DNA of 64,000 nt, taken from positions 129,362,001 through 129,426,000 of the forward strand of contig CM073886.1 in the NCBI GenBank assembly GCA_037176705.1, in the 5' to 3' direction. Positions 22,561-33,862 of this stretch are shown piece after piece; within the stretch, counting starts at the first letter, position 1; each line of letters opens with the position of its first letter. The notes below the pieces were generated by a model. It worked only from the letters and a program-made list of their open reading frames with translations, was not told where the DNA came from and did not search any database. Source of the stretch: Molossus alvarezi. Taxonomy: Eukaryota; Chordata; Mammalia; Chiroptera; Molossidae. Made by a program: the position numbers and the translations under genes.

Positions 22561-23849
22561 ACATGATTTCCACGCCCTCCTCGGGGATTTACCTCCTGGA
22601 GGGGGTGGGGGCTTCTGACCCCTTCCTTCCAGTGACCTTTGGAAACATGAACAAATGCAGAGGAGCGGAGGCCCCAGCAGAGCTCAGGAGGGCAGACCCC
22701 TCACCCTCCAGGGCTTCTCGTGTACAGTAAATGTAAGGAGGGCCTTGTTTTCTGGAGTTCCCATCCTGGCCACATCAAGTGTGCAGGCTGCGCTTCCAGA
22801 CCCCGAAACCAGCCGAACTTCCCTCCACCTTGAAGGAGCCTCTGCAACCAGCGCTTCCCCCCTGCGGCCACTGCGCTGACCGTGTCCTCAGGCACCCTGC
22901 ACCCTCCTCGCCGCCAGGTGGGGGGCCAGACGCTCACCTGGGAGGTGAGGCTGTACACGGGCAGGCCTGACGTGCTGTCCGTCTGACTGGGGGAGCGAGA
23001 GACGGTTCCAGCGAGACGCCCTGAGCATAGCAGCCGGGAGGAAGCAGCGAGGTGACCAACGGAGTAGGGTCGCCCGCGTGGGACAGGGGGTCCCGCGACT
23101 TGGGTTTACGTTGCGGAGCTTCTCTGTCTGACAGCCAGGGAGCATTCTACAGAAATATTTACAGGTATTTCAGAAATACTCAGAGGAGTGCTGGGGAAGC
23201 TTCCACATGGATTGGTTATCAGCACTGGCATCTTGTTGAGTTTCGGCAAACTTACGGGTAGAAGTCAGTCTTGAGAAAACTTCACCTACTGAGACTCCGA
23301 GGACACCAGTAAGCAGTGCTTTGATCTACGTGACGGATTTATAACAACCTGCGGAAGGGTCTGCACTGCAGCAACCCCGCCCTGAGGGCGGTCGGCTCTG
23401 AGAACACGGGTGAAAGTGTGGGTAACATTTCCCGCAGCCCCTTCAACCCACACTTCCCAGACCGCGTGCCAGGGGCCCAGGGCACCTCGGGGACTCCCAG
23501 GGCCCAGCGGGATGTGCTCAGTCTTCGAGGAAGCACTTAGTACCTGTCAGACACTAGCAGTTATCACCTTAAGTTCGTTCCCAGGTTCAACTTTGTGCTA
23601 CAATCTCTTCTGATGATGTCATGTCTTTGGGAAGCTGAGATTTCTGAAGTTGCTGTGATAAAAAGCAAGTAGTAGGCAGAAAAAGATACGGACGAGGAGA
23701 TAAGGGTGGCAGCTTCCGATCTGATCCCCAGGTTTGAGAAGGGCTGCAGTGCCCAAGGAGCACGACTGTCCAGCCCATTGTGTGTGTGATGCCTTCTAAG
23801 TTGCTGGAACATAAACACCTATTAATTTGTTTAGACTAAATGACTTTAA
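22561..23849. other. GC-rich single-copy DNA, no gene supported
   Basis: No repeat family recognised. Frames of 60-85 codons overlap on both strands. Confidence 0.45.
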
Positions 23850-24275
23850 AAACCCTAAGGTATGGATAAAAAGGCTGTGGTACATTTACACAGTGGGACA
23901 CTATGCAGCTGTAAGAAAGAAGAATCTCTTACCCTTTGAGATGACCTGGGGGGACCTGGAGAGCATCATGCTGAGCAAAATAAGCCATTCAGAGAAAGAC
24001 AAGTGCCACCTGACCTCCCTTATATGTGGACTCTCATGAACAAAATAAACCGACAAACAAAATAGATCCAGAGACAAGGAAGCAGGGAACAGACTGACAA
24101 CCTCAGAGGGAGAGGAGGAGGGCAGGCAGAGATAAACCGAAGAACGTATATGCATAGATGCATGACCGCTGGGCGCAGACAACAGTGTGGGGGAGTGTGG
24201 GGGGTGTGGCAGAAGCAGGGAGGGGGGCGTCAATGGCGGGGGAACATTTGTAATAAAAAAATTAATTATTTAAAG
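23850..24275 (+). mobile_element. L1 LINE 3' end, 5'-truncated
   Basis: Shows the end of L1 ORF2 and its 3' UTR: GGTACATTTACACAGTGGGA, CACTATGCAGCTGTAAGAAA, a TGACCTGGGGGGACCTGGAG segment, AAGCCATTCAGAGAAAGACAA, and a GGGG-rich 3' UTR (near 24180-24240) leading to TAATAAAAAAATTA. A plus-strand frame at 23827-24039 is a remnant of the ORF2 C-terminus. Severely 5'-truncated, as is usual for L1. Confidence 0.92.
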
Positions 24276-24353
24276 AATCAGGTAATTATTTTGGTCTCAT
24301 TGCTTCTGTGAAAAAAATCACAAGAAGGGCTCCATGAACTGAGAAAGTTTTTG

Positions 24354-24398
24354 AATGGATGGATGAATGAATGGATGAATGAATGAATGAATGAATGA
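24354..24398. repeat. (ATGA/ATGG)n microsatellite
   Basis: Tetranucleotide units ATGA and ATGG in a mixed array of about eleven units. Confidence 0.92.
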
Positions 24399-25225
24399 CC
24401 AGTTGTGTGGATGGGAAAGTGGTCTATGGAACAGGATTTAAAGTGACTCACCAGTGTACAAACAAGGAAACAGAGTCCCCTTTTTTCCCTGAATACCTCT
24501 TTATATCCCTAACTTCCCGAGTACGAATAAAGATTTCAGTGTTTTCCTCGGATCACTCATTCTTTTTCCTGCCCTAAGAATGTGATTGTTATGATACTTC
24601 TTAAAGGGTTCAAAGAGTTACCATATATGAGATTTCTTGAGCTGCTGTTTCCTTTGTGATACAATTCTATCCTGGTTTTTCTATTTATAGAAGCCTCAGT
24701 GATGTTCTCACCAGTAACAGAAACAAGTTTCCCTGGGATGTCTGCTTGTTGTAAAGTAATCTTTCAGTTTTCTGAAAATAAGTCTTGTCTGCCACTTTCT
24801 ACTTTGCTAAAAAAAAAAAAGCCACTGTGGTCCCACATCCTGGGGAAAACTTATTTGGTGCTGACAAGGCTGGGAAACGTGTTCAAAGGAGCACCGTCTG
24901 TCAAAGATCGTGCCTCCGCATTACGTGTTTGATTGGTTTACTTCTTCTTAGTCTTAGTGAAGCATGTGCGCATGTATCATCAAGTTAATATTTCACAAGT
25001 ATGTGTATATTTATTTCCAAAATACTAGTGGTAAAGCCCCGGAGTCAATGCTGACGACTGAACACCGCCTAGGACCGGACAGCACCCAGCAGGAGTGTTC
25101 AGTGTAGCTGGGAAGACTGGACAGAGGCACCGCGCACTGGGATGTAATCCCTAATGAGGTCTCTGGCTACAGAACCGTAATGGTGCTACAGGAATCTTGG
25201 GAAAGGGGGGCTGTCTTTGAATTCT
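24399..25225. other. AT-rich single-copy DNA, no feature seen
   Basis: One A-run near 24810-24821. No repeat family or gene recognised. Confidence 0.45.
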
Positions 25226-26050
25226 TTTTCCCCACCCCCACCAGCTTTATTGAACTATAATTAACCAATAAAAATTGTGTATACATAAGGTGTACAACAT
25301 GTTTTGATATACTTACATATCTATTGTGAAATGTTTACCACAATCAAGCTGATTCACACATCCATCCCCTCACACTGTGTGTGTGTGATAAGAACACTAA
25401 AGATCTACACTCTTAGCCCAGCTGGTGTGACTCAGTGGTTAAACGTCAACCCCTGCACCAAGAGGTCACCAGTTCAATTCCCAGTCAGGGCACATGCCCA
25501 GGTTGTGGGCCAAATCCCTAGTGGGGGCATGCAGGAGGCAGCCAATCGATGTTCTCTCTCATCGATGTTTCTAACTCTCCCTCTCCCTTCCTCTCTCTCT
25601 GAAATCAATAAAGAAAAAAAAAAAAAACTACACTCTTAGCAAATTTCAAGTATACAGTCCAGTATTAACTATAATCACCATACTGTACATTAGATCCCCA
25701 GAACTTATTCATCTTCTAACTGAACGTTTGTACCCTTGGACCAACATCTCCCCATTTCCAACCCCCCCCCCCCGCAACCCCTGGCAACCACCAATCTACT
25801 CTCTGCTTTTTTTAGAGTCCACATATAAGTGAGATTAAGCAGAATTTGTCTTTCTGTGACTGGCCCATTTCACTCATGTCCTCCTCATTTATTCACGTTG
25901 TTGCAAATGAAAGATTTCCTCCTTTTACATAGCTGAATAATATTCCATTGAATATGCATACCACCTTTAAATTCATTTATTCATTGGCTGACACTTAGGT
26001 TGTTCCTCTATCCCTTTCAATTCTCTTAATAAAACTGTGGTGGGAAAGAT
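25226..26050 (-). mobile_element. L1 (L1M type) 3' region, interrupted by a Ves
   Basis: The plus strand reads the antisense of an old L1 3' end: CAGCTTTATTGAACTATAAT, GGTGTACAACATGTTTTGAT, then (after the Ves) AGCAAATTTCAAGTATACAG, CCCCTGGCAACCACCAATCT, CCACATATAAGTGAGATTAA and GAATAATATTCCATTGAATA. It lies at 25226-25417 and 25641-26050, with 25418-25627 occupied by a younger Ves. Confidence 0.95.
25418..25627 (+). repeat. Ves SINE, type 1
   Basis: A complete sense copy with head CCCAGCTGGTGTGACTCAGT, B box GGTTCAATTCCC-like, and end GAAATCAATAAAG plus A tail. Inserted into the L1 with a perfect 13-bp target-site duplication, CTACACTCTTAGC, at 25405-25417 and 25628-25640. So it is younger than the L1. 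Confidence 0.97.
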
Positions 26051-27378
26051 GAGCTGCTTACTGCTCCTTGAAAGGTAGATTTCTTTATAAGTAAAAGTTT
26101 TAAAAGTTTTCTATAAAGAGCAAATGGCCCAGGAAATGACTGTCTTGGGAAAGTATTATGGATGAATGAAGAGAGGCAGCCAATTTCAGAGGTTTCTGTT
26201 CATGATCTAAGCTGGAGGATGACCCAAGTAATGAGTACTTGTTTGTAACTGGCATTCACTTCAAGGTCAGAGGTACATGCCTGCAAAATAAGCCCTGGTA
26301 GCCATGGTCGCTCATTGTTCCCACCTTTATTCAGTAGAGGACCCCAGGTTCTTCCCCGGCACCCTTTCTTCTGCTCAGAGAAAAAGAAGACAAGAAAGAG
26401 GTTGACCAGATAGATGCTTCCTTAATAATGTCCTGGAATGAAAGTGCTTTTTGTCCCAGACTCTTGCCTTAGGCTGTGACCTGGTTTGGGTGGCTCTGTG
26501 ATGATCGAAGATCCACAAAGAATATCCTGAGCAGATAGTTTCCTTGACAGCGTATCCCCCGGTGTTTACCTTATAGCACTGACCAGAAGAATCTGGATCG
26601 GTCTCTCCCAGCAGGGCCACTGACCTTTTCAGATGACTGTCTTGATTAGGGACGGTGGTTTCAGAGGAAAGGATACATTCAGGTGACGCTGGTGACGGAA
26701 CTTGACATTGCTGACTGTTGCTTTTATGTTAGGCATAATTTTTTCTTATATTTTACCTAAAATATTTTGGATGGAGTGGAAATCTAAAGGTTTAATGTTT
26801 TATAAAGAGCATTCAAAATTCAGAACAGATTCTCTGCCTAGTAAAGAATGGCACATAGCCTCATGTTTATGTCCTTCGGTGTTCGTTGGGAGGATTCGGT
26901 TTAATCTAGAAGATGCAATTAAAACATCAGTGCATTGCTCCCAGTGCAAGTCAATAGGCAGTAGATGTTACTATGCAGGAGGTACCATAAAAATAGCTGC
27001 AGCAGATTGGAAAAGTTTAATGCATGGTCCGAGCCATCACAGGGAAGAGGACACGTAATAGCAGAAAATACAAAATATATAAGGCAATATGAAAGTGCCC
27101 CGTGATTCAGCAATTTAAATTCAGGACGGAAAGCCTCATTTTAATTGCAGATTATACAACCGCATTTTCATGTTTATGATACATGAGATGAATTTCTCTC
27201 CCAAGCGTTCCTCTCGTGAAGAGGCGACAGGGCCTGCCCCGTCCACTCTGGAAGCCAGAGCCCAGTACCCTGCATGCACCTTCTGAGTTGGGTGGGCTGA
27301 GAAAAGTCTGTCTCAAGACAAAAGTAGAACATGCAGACATTATAGTGTCTAAATTTTGAGATAAAATATTTTCTTTGC
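26051..27378. other. single-copy DNA, possible conserved non-coding segment
   Basis: No repeat recognised. The part at 26700-27060 keeps a 118-codon plus-strand frame (26702-27058) of ordinary composition and contains several TAAT-like homeodomain core motifs. I can neither assign it to a gene nor show conservation from one sequence. Confidence 0.35.
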
Positions 27379-27590
27379 AGCCCAGCTGGTGTGGCTCAGT
27401 GGATTGAGCATAGTCCCGTGGACTGAGAGGTCCTGGTTCGATTCCTGGTCAGGGCACTTGCCCGGGTTGCAGGCTCGATACCCAGTAGGGGACGTGCAGG
27501 AGGCAGCTGATTGATGCTTCTCTCTCACGTGGATGTTTCTATCTCTCTCTCCCTTCCTCTCTAAAAAATCAATAAAAACATATTTTTTAA
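27379..27590 (+). repeat. Ves SINE, type 1
   Basis: A complete sense copy from GCCCAGCTGGTGTGGCTCAG through a GGTTCGATTCC B box to AATCAATAAAAACAT. Target-site duplications are not clear. Confidence 0.94.
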
Positions 27591-28541
27591 AAATTTCCTC
27601 TTCTCTAGCACTATGAAACAGGTTATTATGTTCCTCCAGGAATCAACCAGAATTAATGTACAGGTAATTACACACAGGTGTTTAAAATGACACTTGGATG
27701 TTTGAAGTATTTGGTGACATTGGTGACCTTCTCTGGACCGCGCGAGCTCATTGGAAAAATGACAAGTCTGGACGTGATGATCCATGGGGGTGACGTGTAT
27801 TTCTTTGAAGCTATGAATACCTTTCCTTTGTTCCCCTTCAAAGGTGTTCACCAAAAATGTTTCAAGTTCACTTATTTTGTCGTCCACTATGCTTAGCATT
27901 TATTGTCTGTATACATCTTATGATAAATCAACCCTTGTTATCATCATCTTTCTTACAAGCTAATGTGCAAATGGGGAATTTTCTTAAGACAGAATTTCAA
28001 AACAGTAGATGTTTTGCTATGGAATAATAATAATAATAATAATGAAGCAGTGTGCAGAAATGAATCTCTTCCCTGTGAGGTATGGGGCCCAGCAGCTATG
28101 ACGCACTTGCCTCTGGTCCCTGTCAGGACTGAGCGTGGGAAAGACGTTATTCAGCTGCCGGGGGAGCTGGTGTGTTTACTGGAGAATTCCGGGGCCCCCC
28201 GGCAGGTCCTCCCCAGCTCTTCCCGAGGTGGGCCGGAGGAGGGGGAGGAAGTCTGTGGGGGCAGTGGAGAAGGGAGAACGTGGGCACAGCTCCATCCCCA
28301 ACGGCTCTGCGAGGTCACATCAATCCTGAATTCAGGCTGGGCAGACGGGTCAGAAAACACAAGTTGAGACGCAAGGCTGCAGAACAGAAGATGACCACCA
28401 GAGACGCGAGTGAGGCGGACGCAGAGGGAAGGCCGTCCGCGTGGAGTGGGTGGCCCGGGCCTTAGGAGAAGCTGCAAAGAGGCAAAGTGTGTTTGGGAAC
28501 ATCTCCACTGTGCTCTGAACGCTACAGGGCTTTCTTTCCAA
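27591..28541. other. single-copy DNA, no gene supported
   Basis: Contains a short (AAT)n run at 28022-28044. The 112-codon minus-strand frame (27899-27561) ends inside the Ves tail and shows no domain. Composition becomes GC-rich after about 28060. Confidence 0.45.
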
Positions 28542-28656
28542 AGTGTACACGCGTGTGCACGCGCGCGTGAGGATGTGTGTGCATATGACTGTGTGAGCGT
28601 GAGTGTGTGCGCGTGCATGTGTGCAAGTGTGAGTGTGTGTGAGTGTGTATGTGTGA
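28542..28656. repeat. alternating purine-pyrimidine (TG/CG)n tract
   Basis: About 115 bases dominated by GTGTGT, GCGCGC and GTGCACGC-type alternation with short interruptions. Such sequence can adopt Z-DNA under supercoiling, which is general knowledge and not shown here. Confidence 0.9.
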
Positions 28657-29010
28657 AAATACCATCCTGAATGCCTGAATGTGGCTCAAACATGAATTGA
28701 AAAAATTGCAACCTGTGCTCTAGAATGAGAGTTCTTCAATATATTTGAATTTTTGGCTGGAGCTACAATGTTCACGTATTCTATAGAAATTCATATATGT
28801 GGGGACAGTTTAAGAACTCCATGCATTAAGGTCATAGATGAAGGACGGGAGGGAGTCACAGAGAAGAATGAGAAAGAGAAGGAGAAACATTTAGGGTGCA
28901 AAAGATATCAGGGACTCTCCTGGAAATATTTCTACCATTGGTAGTTTCCACCATCGCAGCTACATTCAGTGCTGAGTATCATGTGAAATAAACATCCTCC
29001 TTTTGGGAGA
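28657..29010. other. single-copy DNA, no feature seen
   Basis: AT-rich, no repeat or gene recognised. Confidence 0.45.
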
Positions 29011-29022
29011 GGAATGGAGATT

Positions 29023-29230
29023 TATTGTTTCTTTATTGATTTTTAGAGAGAGAGGAAGGGAGAGGGAAAGAGAGAGAAAGATCGATGAGGGAGAACATGG
29101 ATGGGCCACCTCCTGCATGCCCCCCATGGGGATCGGGCCCTCAACCTGGGCATGTACCCTGATCGGGAATCGAACCGGCGACCTCTTGGTGCAAGGTCGA
29201 CGCTCAGTCACTGAGCCACGCCGGCCGGGC
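29023..29230 (-). repeat. Ves SINE, type 1
   Basis: A complete reversed copy, ending CCACTGAGCCACGCCGGCCGGG. The flanking repeat GGAATGGAGATTT at 29011-29022 matches AGAATGGAGAATTT at 29231-29244 with small differences, so this is its target-site duplication. Confidence 0.95.
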
Positions 29231-29244
29231 AGAATGGAGAATTT

Positions 29245-29498
29245 TTTTTTTTTTTTATCCTCACCCGAGGATATTTTTCCATTTTTTGTACAGATAGAGT
29301 GGGAGGGAGAGAGAGGAAAGAAGAGAGAGAGAGAAACATCGACGTGAAAGGGACACATCGAGTGGCTGCCACCCGCACGACCAACCAGGGCCGGGGACAA
29401 ACTGCAACCGAATTACGTGCCCTTAGCGGGAACCGAACCCGGGTCTCTCCGGACCGCAGGCCGACACTCTAACTGCTGAGCCAAACCGGCCAGGGCCA
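29245..29498 (-). repeat. Ves SINE, type 2
   Basis: A complete reversed type 2 copy, from the T-run and ATCCTCACCCGAGGATATTT to GCTGAGCCAAACCGGCCAGG. It sits in the right-hand target duplication of the previous Ves: GAATGGAGAATTT at 29232-29244 recurs as GAGGAGAATTTT near 29501-29512. Confidence 0.95.
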
Positions 29499-29512
29499 GA
29501 GAGGAGAATTTT

Positions 29513-30162
29513 AAACTACTGTGTGTATTGAGTGAGACGGAGACACGATTACATGTCAGTTAAGGACATGGGCGCAGGAGCCCTGAAGATGGGGGTTTGA
29601 ACCCCAGCGGCTGCGCTTGACATTGTGCCAAGCATCCATTTCCTCCCTCCGAAATGATCCCGCTCGCGCAGCACGGCGGTGCCGTCAGAGCCCACAGCTG
29701 TGGCACATGCTGACCCAGACAAGCACTCCGCCCAGCTCTCACCGCTGTGCCCGTGGCACCCGGGAGGCGCTGCCATGGCTCTTGCACAGGCACAGTTGGC
29801 CAGGGCAGCAAGCCCCCATTCGCGACTCCAGGAGCACGTGTCTCAGCTGGGTTCTGACCTGGAGCGGAGCCAGGGCCGCCGCTGTCTGTGCCACTGCACC
29901 ACCCCGTCTGAGGAGCACGTGTCCTCAAGGACCCACAATATGACATCGGATGTCCCTTTGGGTGTGGCCCTTGAGTGACCCTTCCTCTGCTTCCAGCTCT
30001 GTTGAAATCACCCGTGAGCCTGTCCCTGAGTGAGTGCCGTCTCTCCTGGTGAACCTTTGGAGGGACGTTGTGTCAGAACACTAACCCCTGACAGTTATAA
30101 CAGGGCCACCATCCCCACATCTCAGGTTGTCACAGTGATTCGAAACAAATTTGGAAAGACTT
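29513..30162. other. single-copy DNA, no gene supported
   Basis: GC-rich. Frames of 75-128 codons overlap on both strands at 29549-29978 with no domain. No repeat recognised. Confidence 0.45.
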
Positions 30163-30170
30163 GAAAACTC

Positions 30171-30425
30171 TCGCCCTGGCCAGTTTGGCTCAGCGGTTAG
30201 AGCGTCGGCCTGCGGTCCGGAGAGACCCGGGTTCGGTTCCCGCTAAGGGCACGTACTTCGGTTGCAGTTTGTCCCCGGCCCTGGTTGGTCATGCGGGTGG
30301 CAGCCACTCGATGTGTCCCTTCACGTCGATGTTTCTCTCTCTCTCTCCCTTCCTTTCTCTCTCTCTCCCACTCTATCTGTACAAAAAAATGGAAAAATAT
30401 CCTCGGGTGAGGATAAAAAAAAAAA
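30171..30425 (+). repeat. Ves SINE, type 2
   Basis: A near-consensus sense copy (GCCCTGGCCAGTTTGGCTCA head, GGGTTCGGTTCCCGC B-box region, CTCGGGTGAGGATAAAA end). Target-site duplication GAAAACTC at 30163-30170 and 30426-30433. Confidence 0.96.
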
Positions 30426-30433
30426 GAAAACTC

Positions 30434-31029
30434 CCAAGCTTTGCATCCTCAGACTACATCCTCATTCTTCACACTCAGGGGTATTCACCAAAATGCACAG
30501 TGACCGGAAGGGGTGGTGAACGGACCCCATCTGGTCATCTGCCATTGTCAGCTTGCTGATCACAGCTCTGGGAGGCTGGCCCCTGGACCAGGCTCTGTGT
30601 GACTGTGTTGCCCAGCACTGGTTTATTCAGGGTGGTTTTCTCCTCGATTGGGCAGTTCGTGTGTGTTGAGTATCTCCTACAAACTCAACGTTAAAGTAAT
30701 AGAAAACCATAAAACCTTGATTTGACCCCCAGAACATGACAGAGCCCCCAGAGGTCAGGTTAAGTCGGGGGAAAGTGAATTGTTTTCAACCATCTATGAC
30801 TGCTTCTTGCTGTCTTTCAACTAGCTCATCATCTAGAGGACAGATTCAAGCAAATCAATCCAAAAATGATAACTCTTTTTGTTGGTGTCAGATAGTGTGG
30901 CTACACGGGGTGCTGTCAGACTGAGAGAAACCTAAGGGGTGAGTGGAGAATAATTCTGGGTTCTTCTGGCCTGTCAACCTTCCCAACAGAGTAAACCGAA
31001 TCTTTAAAACCATCATTGAAATTCTTAAA
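30434..31029. other. single-copy DNA, no feature seen
   Basis: No repeat or gene recognised. Confidence 0.45.
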
Positions 31030-31220
31030 CCACCAGTAGAACCAGAACTTGAAACACGAGACCTAGATTCTAGTCTTGGGTTCCACCAGTGAGTAGCTGT
31101 CTTCTCTTAGACAAGTCACTTAACCTTTCTGAACCTTTGGATTCTCTTTGATAAAAGGAATGGGCCAAGATGCGGAGAAATTACCTGCCTAGTAGATCTT
31201 TCAGTGATACTGTGAGCTCC
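31030..31220 (+). repeat. MIR SINE
   Basis: The plus strand has the MIR order: CTAGATTCTAGTCTTGGGTT, a CACCAGTGAGTAGCTGTC-like segment, AGACAAGTCACTTAACCTTT, CTGAACCTTTGGATTCTC, and a TGATACTGTGAG closing part. Confidence 0.8.
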
Positions 31221-31479
31221 TGGGACCACTCTCCACAAAAGACTTTTATTTTTAATTTTCATGGGCATTATGACAGGTGTGTGAACTTGGCCTCCGGTGC
31301 AGCCTCTGGTCTGACTGACCTTCCAGACCTCTGTAAGTGAAGAGGGTAACTGTGGACTCCACTGCACAGAAGCATCCGAAGGAGGGTCCCTGTGACCGGG
31401 GGTCATCTGGCCCACCAGCGGCCTGGGAGACACCCCCGAAACTGACGGGCCAGCCTACGCCTCCCAAGCATCCCGACTT

Positions 31480-31645
31480 AATGAGAAGAGATTGAGAACC
31501 AGGATAGGGTTTCACTCCCTGCTCTGACACTAATTTGAGTTATTACTTTAGACAAGCTACTTACACGATCAATTTAACATTCTCCCCTTTGGCCGAAAGG
31601 GAATAATAATGTTGATGTTGATCATGTCATTAAATTGTGAAGACC
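31480..31645 (+). repeat. MIR SINE
   Basis: Diverged MIR: TCACTCCCTGCTCTGACACT, then GACAAGCTACTTACACGATC, GGGAATAATAATGTTGATG. A C-run of 13 bases follows at about 31648-31660. Confidence 0.65.
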
Positions 31646-31660
31646 ACCCCCCCCCCCCCG

Positions 31661-32999
31661 CCTGTCCCACAGGCAAAGGCCCCTTCGAAGTTGTCGGTGG
31701 GTGTGGTGAGAGAGTGTGCATTTCATGATGTCAGACCTCGTCGGTGCAAAATAAATACTGCGCACTGACTGGCCCACCCACACGACTCATCCCAAAGGAG
31801 CCCTCCGAACCTGTCCCTTCCCGCAAAGCCTCCTGTAGCTCCCGCTGCTCGACAAAGGCCATCTGAAGGACCTCTCAAGCCTGGTCACTGTCAAGGTCGT
31901 GAAGACCACTCTAACTCAACAGTGCCAATTCAGGAACGGTCTTCGATCGTGTAACAAAAAACCTTTGCACCTCTCTTCTTCTCCTCCTGTCTTGAAGGCC
32001 CTTCCATGGGTCTGTCCAACGACACGACAGGTCGGTCCGGGCTTCTGATGCCGTTCTATTGCCGCATCTGTCATCTGCTGAAGCGCCTCCCGCTGGTGCT
32101 ACTACGGGTTCTACCCCAACTGGCACCGGGTCCCTCTCCAGGCTCCGTTCCCACCACTTCGCCTCTGCTGCTCAGCCCGCATGACCCCCGCACCCCATGC
32201 TGCTTCCTCCCCTCTCCGGAGTCCGGGGTGCTGTCCTCAACAGGCTGAGCCAGTCGGCTCCAGCCGTGGGCTCCCTCCCCGCAGGGCAGCTCGTTGCTCG
32301 GGCCAGACAGTATTTTTAGTTCACGGCACCCTCCTCGCTTAGAGTAACCTCTTCCCCGGCTGCCCAAATCTTGGCCACGTTGCAAGGTTTAGCCAAAGCC
32401 TCGCCTGCTCCCCGCAGCCCACCTGCGCTCCCTCCCCGAGACAGGAGGCTTGTCTCCTCTCACCTGCAACGACTTTGATTCCTTGGACTCTGCTTCTGCC
32501 GGGAAATGCTTGCTGCCATCGCTGAATTTTAAAGGCCGGACTTCAGTCCTGCTGCAGACTTTGGAAATCCTACCACTTAGATAAAAATTTTGACTCCTTA
32601 AAGCCCAATACAAAAACATATTACTTGGGGCAAAGGTTGGGGAGAGTATAAATACAACATCACTTTGTATTAGCTGCTATTTTTTGTTAGACCTAGAGGT
32701 GCAGTAATGGACTAAATATAGTCAAGATCTATTTTCAAATTGCTGACCGCAGTCTTTTCCCAGTGACTTCGAACGATCCCTCAAAGCCCTAAGCAGAGGG
32801 GGAAGTAAGGAAAAGCAACACCCACAGCAAGGGATGGCTGGGTTGTTTCCTCTTTAGATGCCTAGGAGACCAACCCGTGGGTTAGTCAGTAGCTTCTTTC
32901 TAGACACAACCAGGGATGTATACAATTACCTGATACAATTATTTGTATACAGTTATCTGATACATCCCTCTCCTTGAAGCTAGGGGTGCTGCGACTGTC
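31661..32999. other. single-copy DNA, no gene supported
   Basis: No repeat family recognised. Frames of 70-105 codons overlap on both strands at 31911-32619. Confidence 0.45.
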
Positions 33000-33335
33000 T
33001 CAGTTCATTGGGGTTGCCATCACACAGCACCGTAACCTGGGGGCGTAAACAACAGAACTCTGTTCGTCACAGTTCTGGGGGCTGGGAGGTCCAAGGTCAA
33101 GGTGCTGGTGGCTTTGGTGTCTGGGGGAAGCCCACTCCTGGCCCACAGAGCTGTCTTTTCACTGGGTGCTCCCACGGCAGAAGCCCTCTGGAGTTATGAG
33201 GGCCCTGATCTCATTCATGAGCGCTCCCCCTCACAACCGAATCACCTCCATAGCCCCCGAGGCGGAACACTGTCACACGGGGATGAGGATACCACATATG
33301 AACTTGGGGGGACACAAAAATTCAGGCTGTAGCCT
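33000..33335 (-). repeat. MaLR LTR (MLT1-like)
   Basis: Antisense order of an old ERVL-MaLR solo LTR: AACAGAACTCTGTTCGTCAC, AGTTCTGGGGGCTGGGAGGT, CCAAGGTCAAGGTGCTGGTG, CATTCATGAGCGCTCCCCCT, ACATATGAACTTGGGGGGAC, ATTCAGGCTGTAGCC. No internal viral genes are present. Confidence 0.85.
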
Positions 33336-33826
33336 TTGACCAATAGAACACAGCATGAGTAACAACGTGTCGTTTTCTAGGCTGATGCTTTAAGAGACTG
33401 GAAGCTTCCGCCTTCTCTTGAATTCACCTCTAGATCACATTCACATCTGGAATCGAGCCAGTTTCCGTGGAGAAGCCGGAGCCATCCCTTGGAGAGGCCC
33501 ACAGAGGGAAGAACAGAGGCCCCCCGGGCCGCGAGCCCGGCAGACTTCCCAGCCGGCAGCCAGCAGGGAGGGAGCCTCCAGCCCTGGTCAAGCCACACCA
33601 TTGATGCTGTAGGGACAGAGATGAGGTCCAAAGAGGGCCCTGCCCAAATTATATATTTTTAGCAAAAGTATTGTTCTAAATCACTAAACTGTGGGTGATT
33701 TCGGTAGCAAGGTAGTTAGCTATATACAACCAGAATATATCTAAAATTAGTTTCTGTCTTTCTGGTTGAAATAGGAATTGACTGAGTTGACCTAACAAAT
33801 TTCATGATGTTACATTACACACCACA

Positions 33827-33862
<36 letters not shown>

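Noticed and set aside
27561..27899. 112-codon minus-strand frame with protein-like composition
   Set aside because: It ends in a Ves tail, shows no domain and has no splice or promoter context.
30171..30260. tRNA gene-like sequence with A and B boxes (and similar at about 25 other places)
   Set aside because: These are the tRNA-derived heads of Ves SINEs: each is followed by the SINE body or an A tail and flanked by target duplications.
33000..33335. Endogenous retrovirus with genes
   Set aside because: Only LTR-type sequence is present here and at 41766 and 53405; no gag, pol or env remnants seen.
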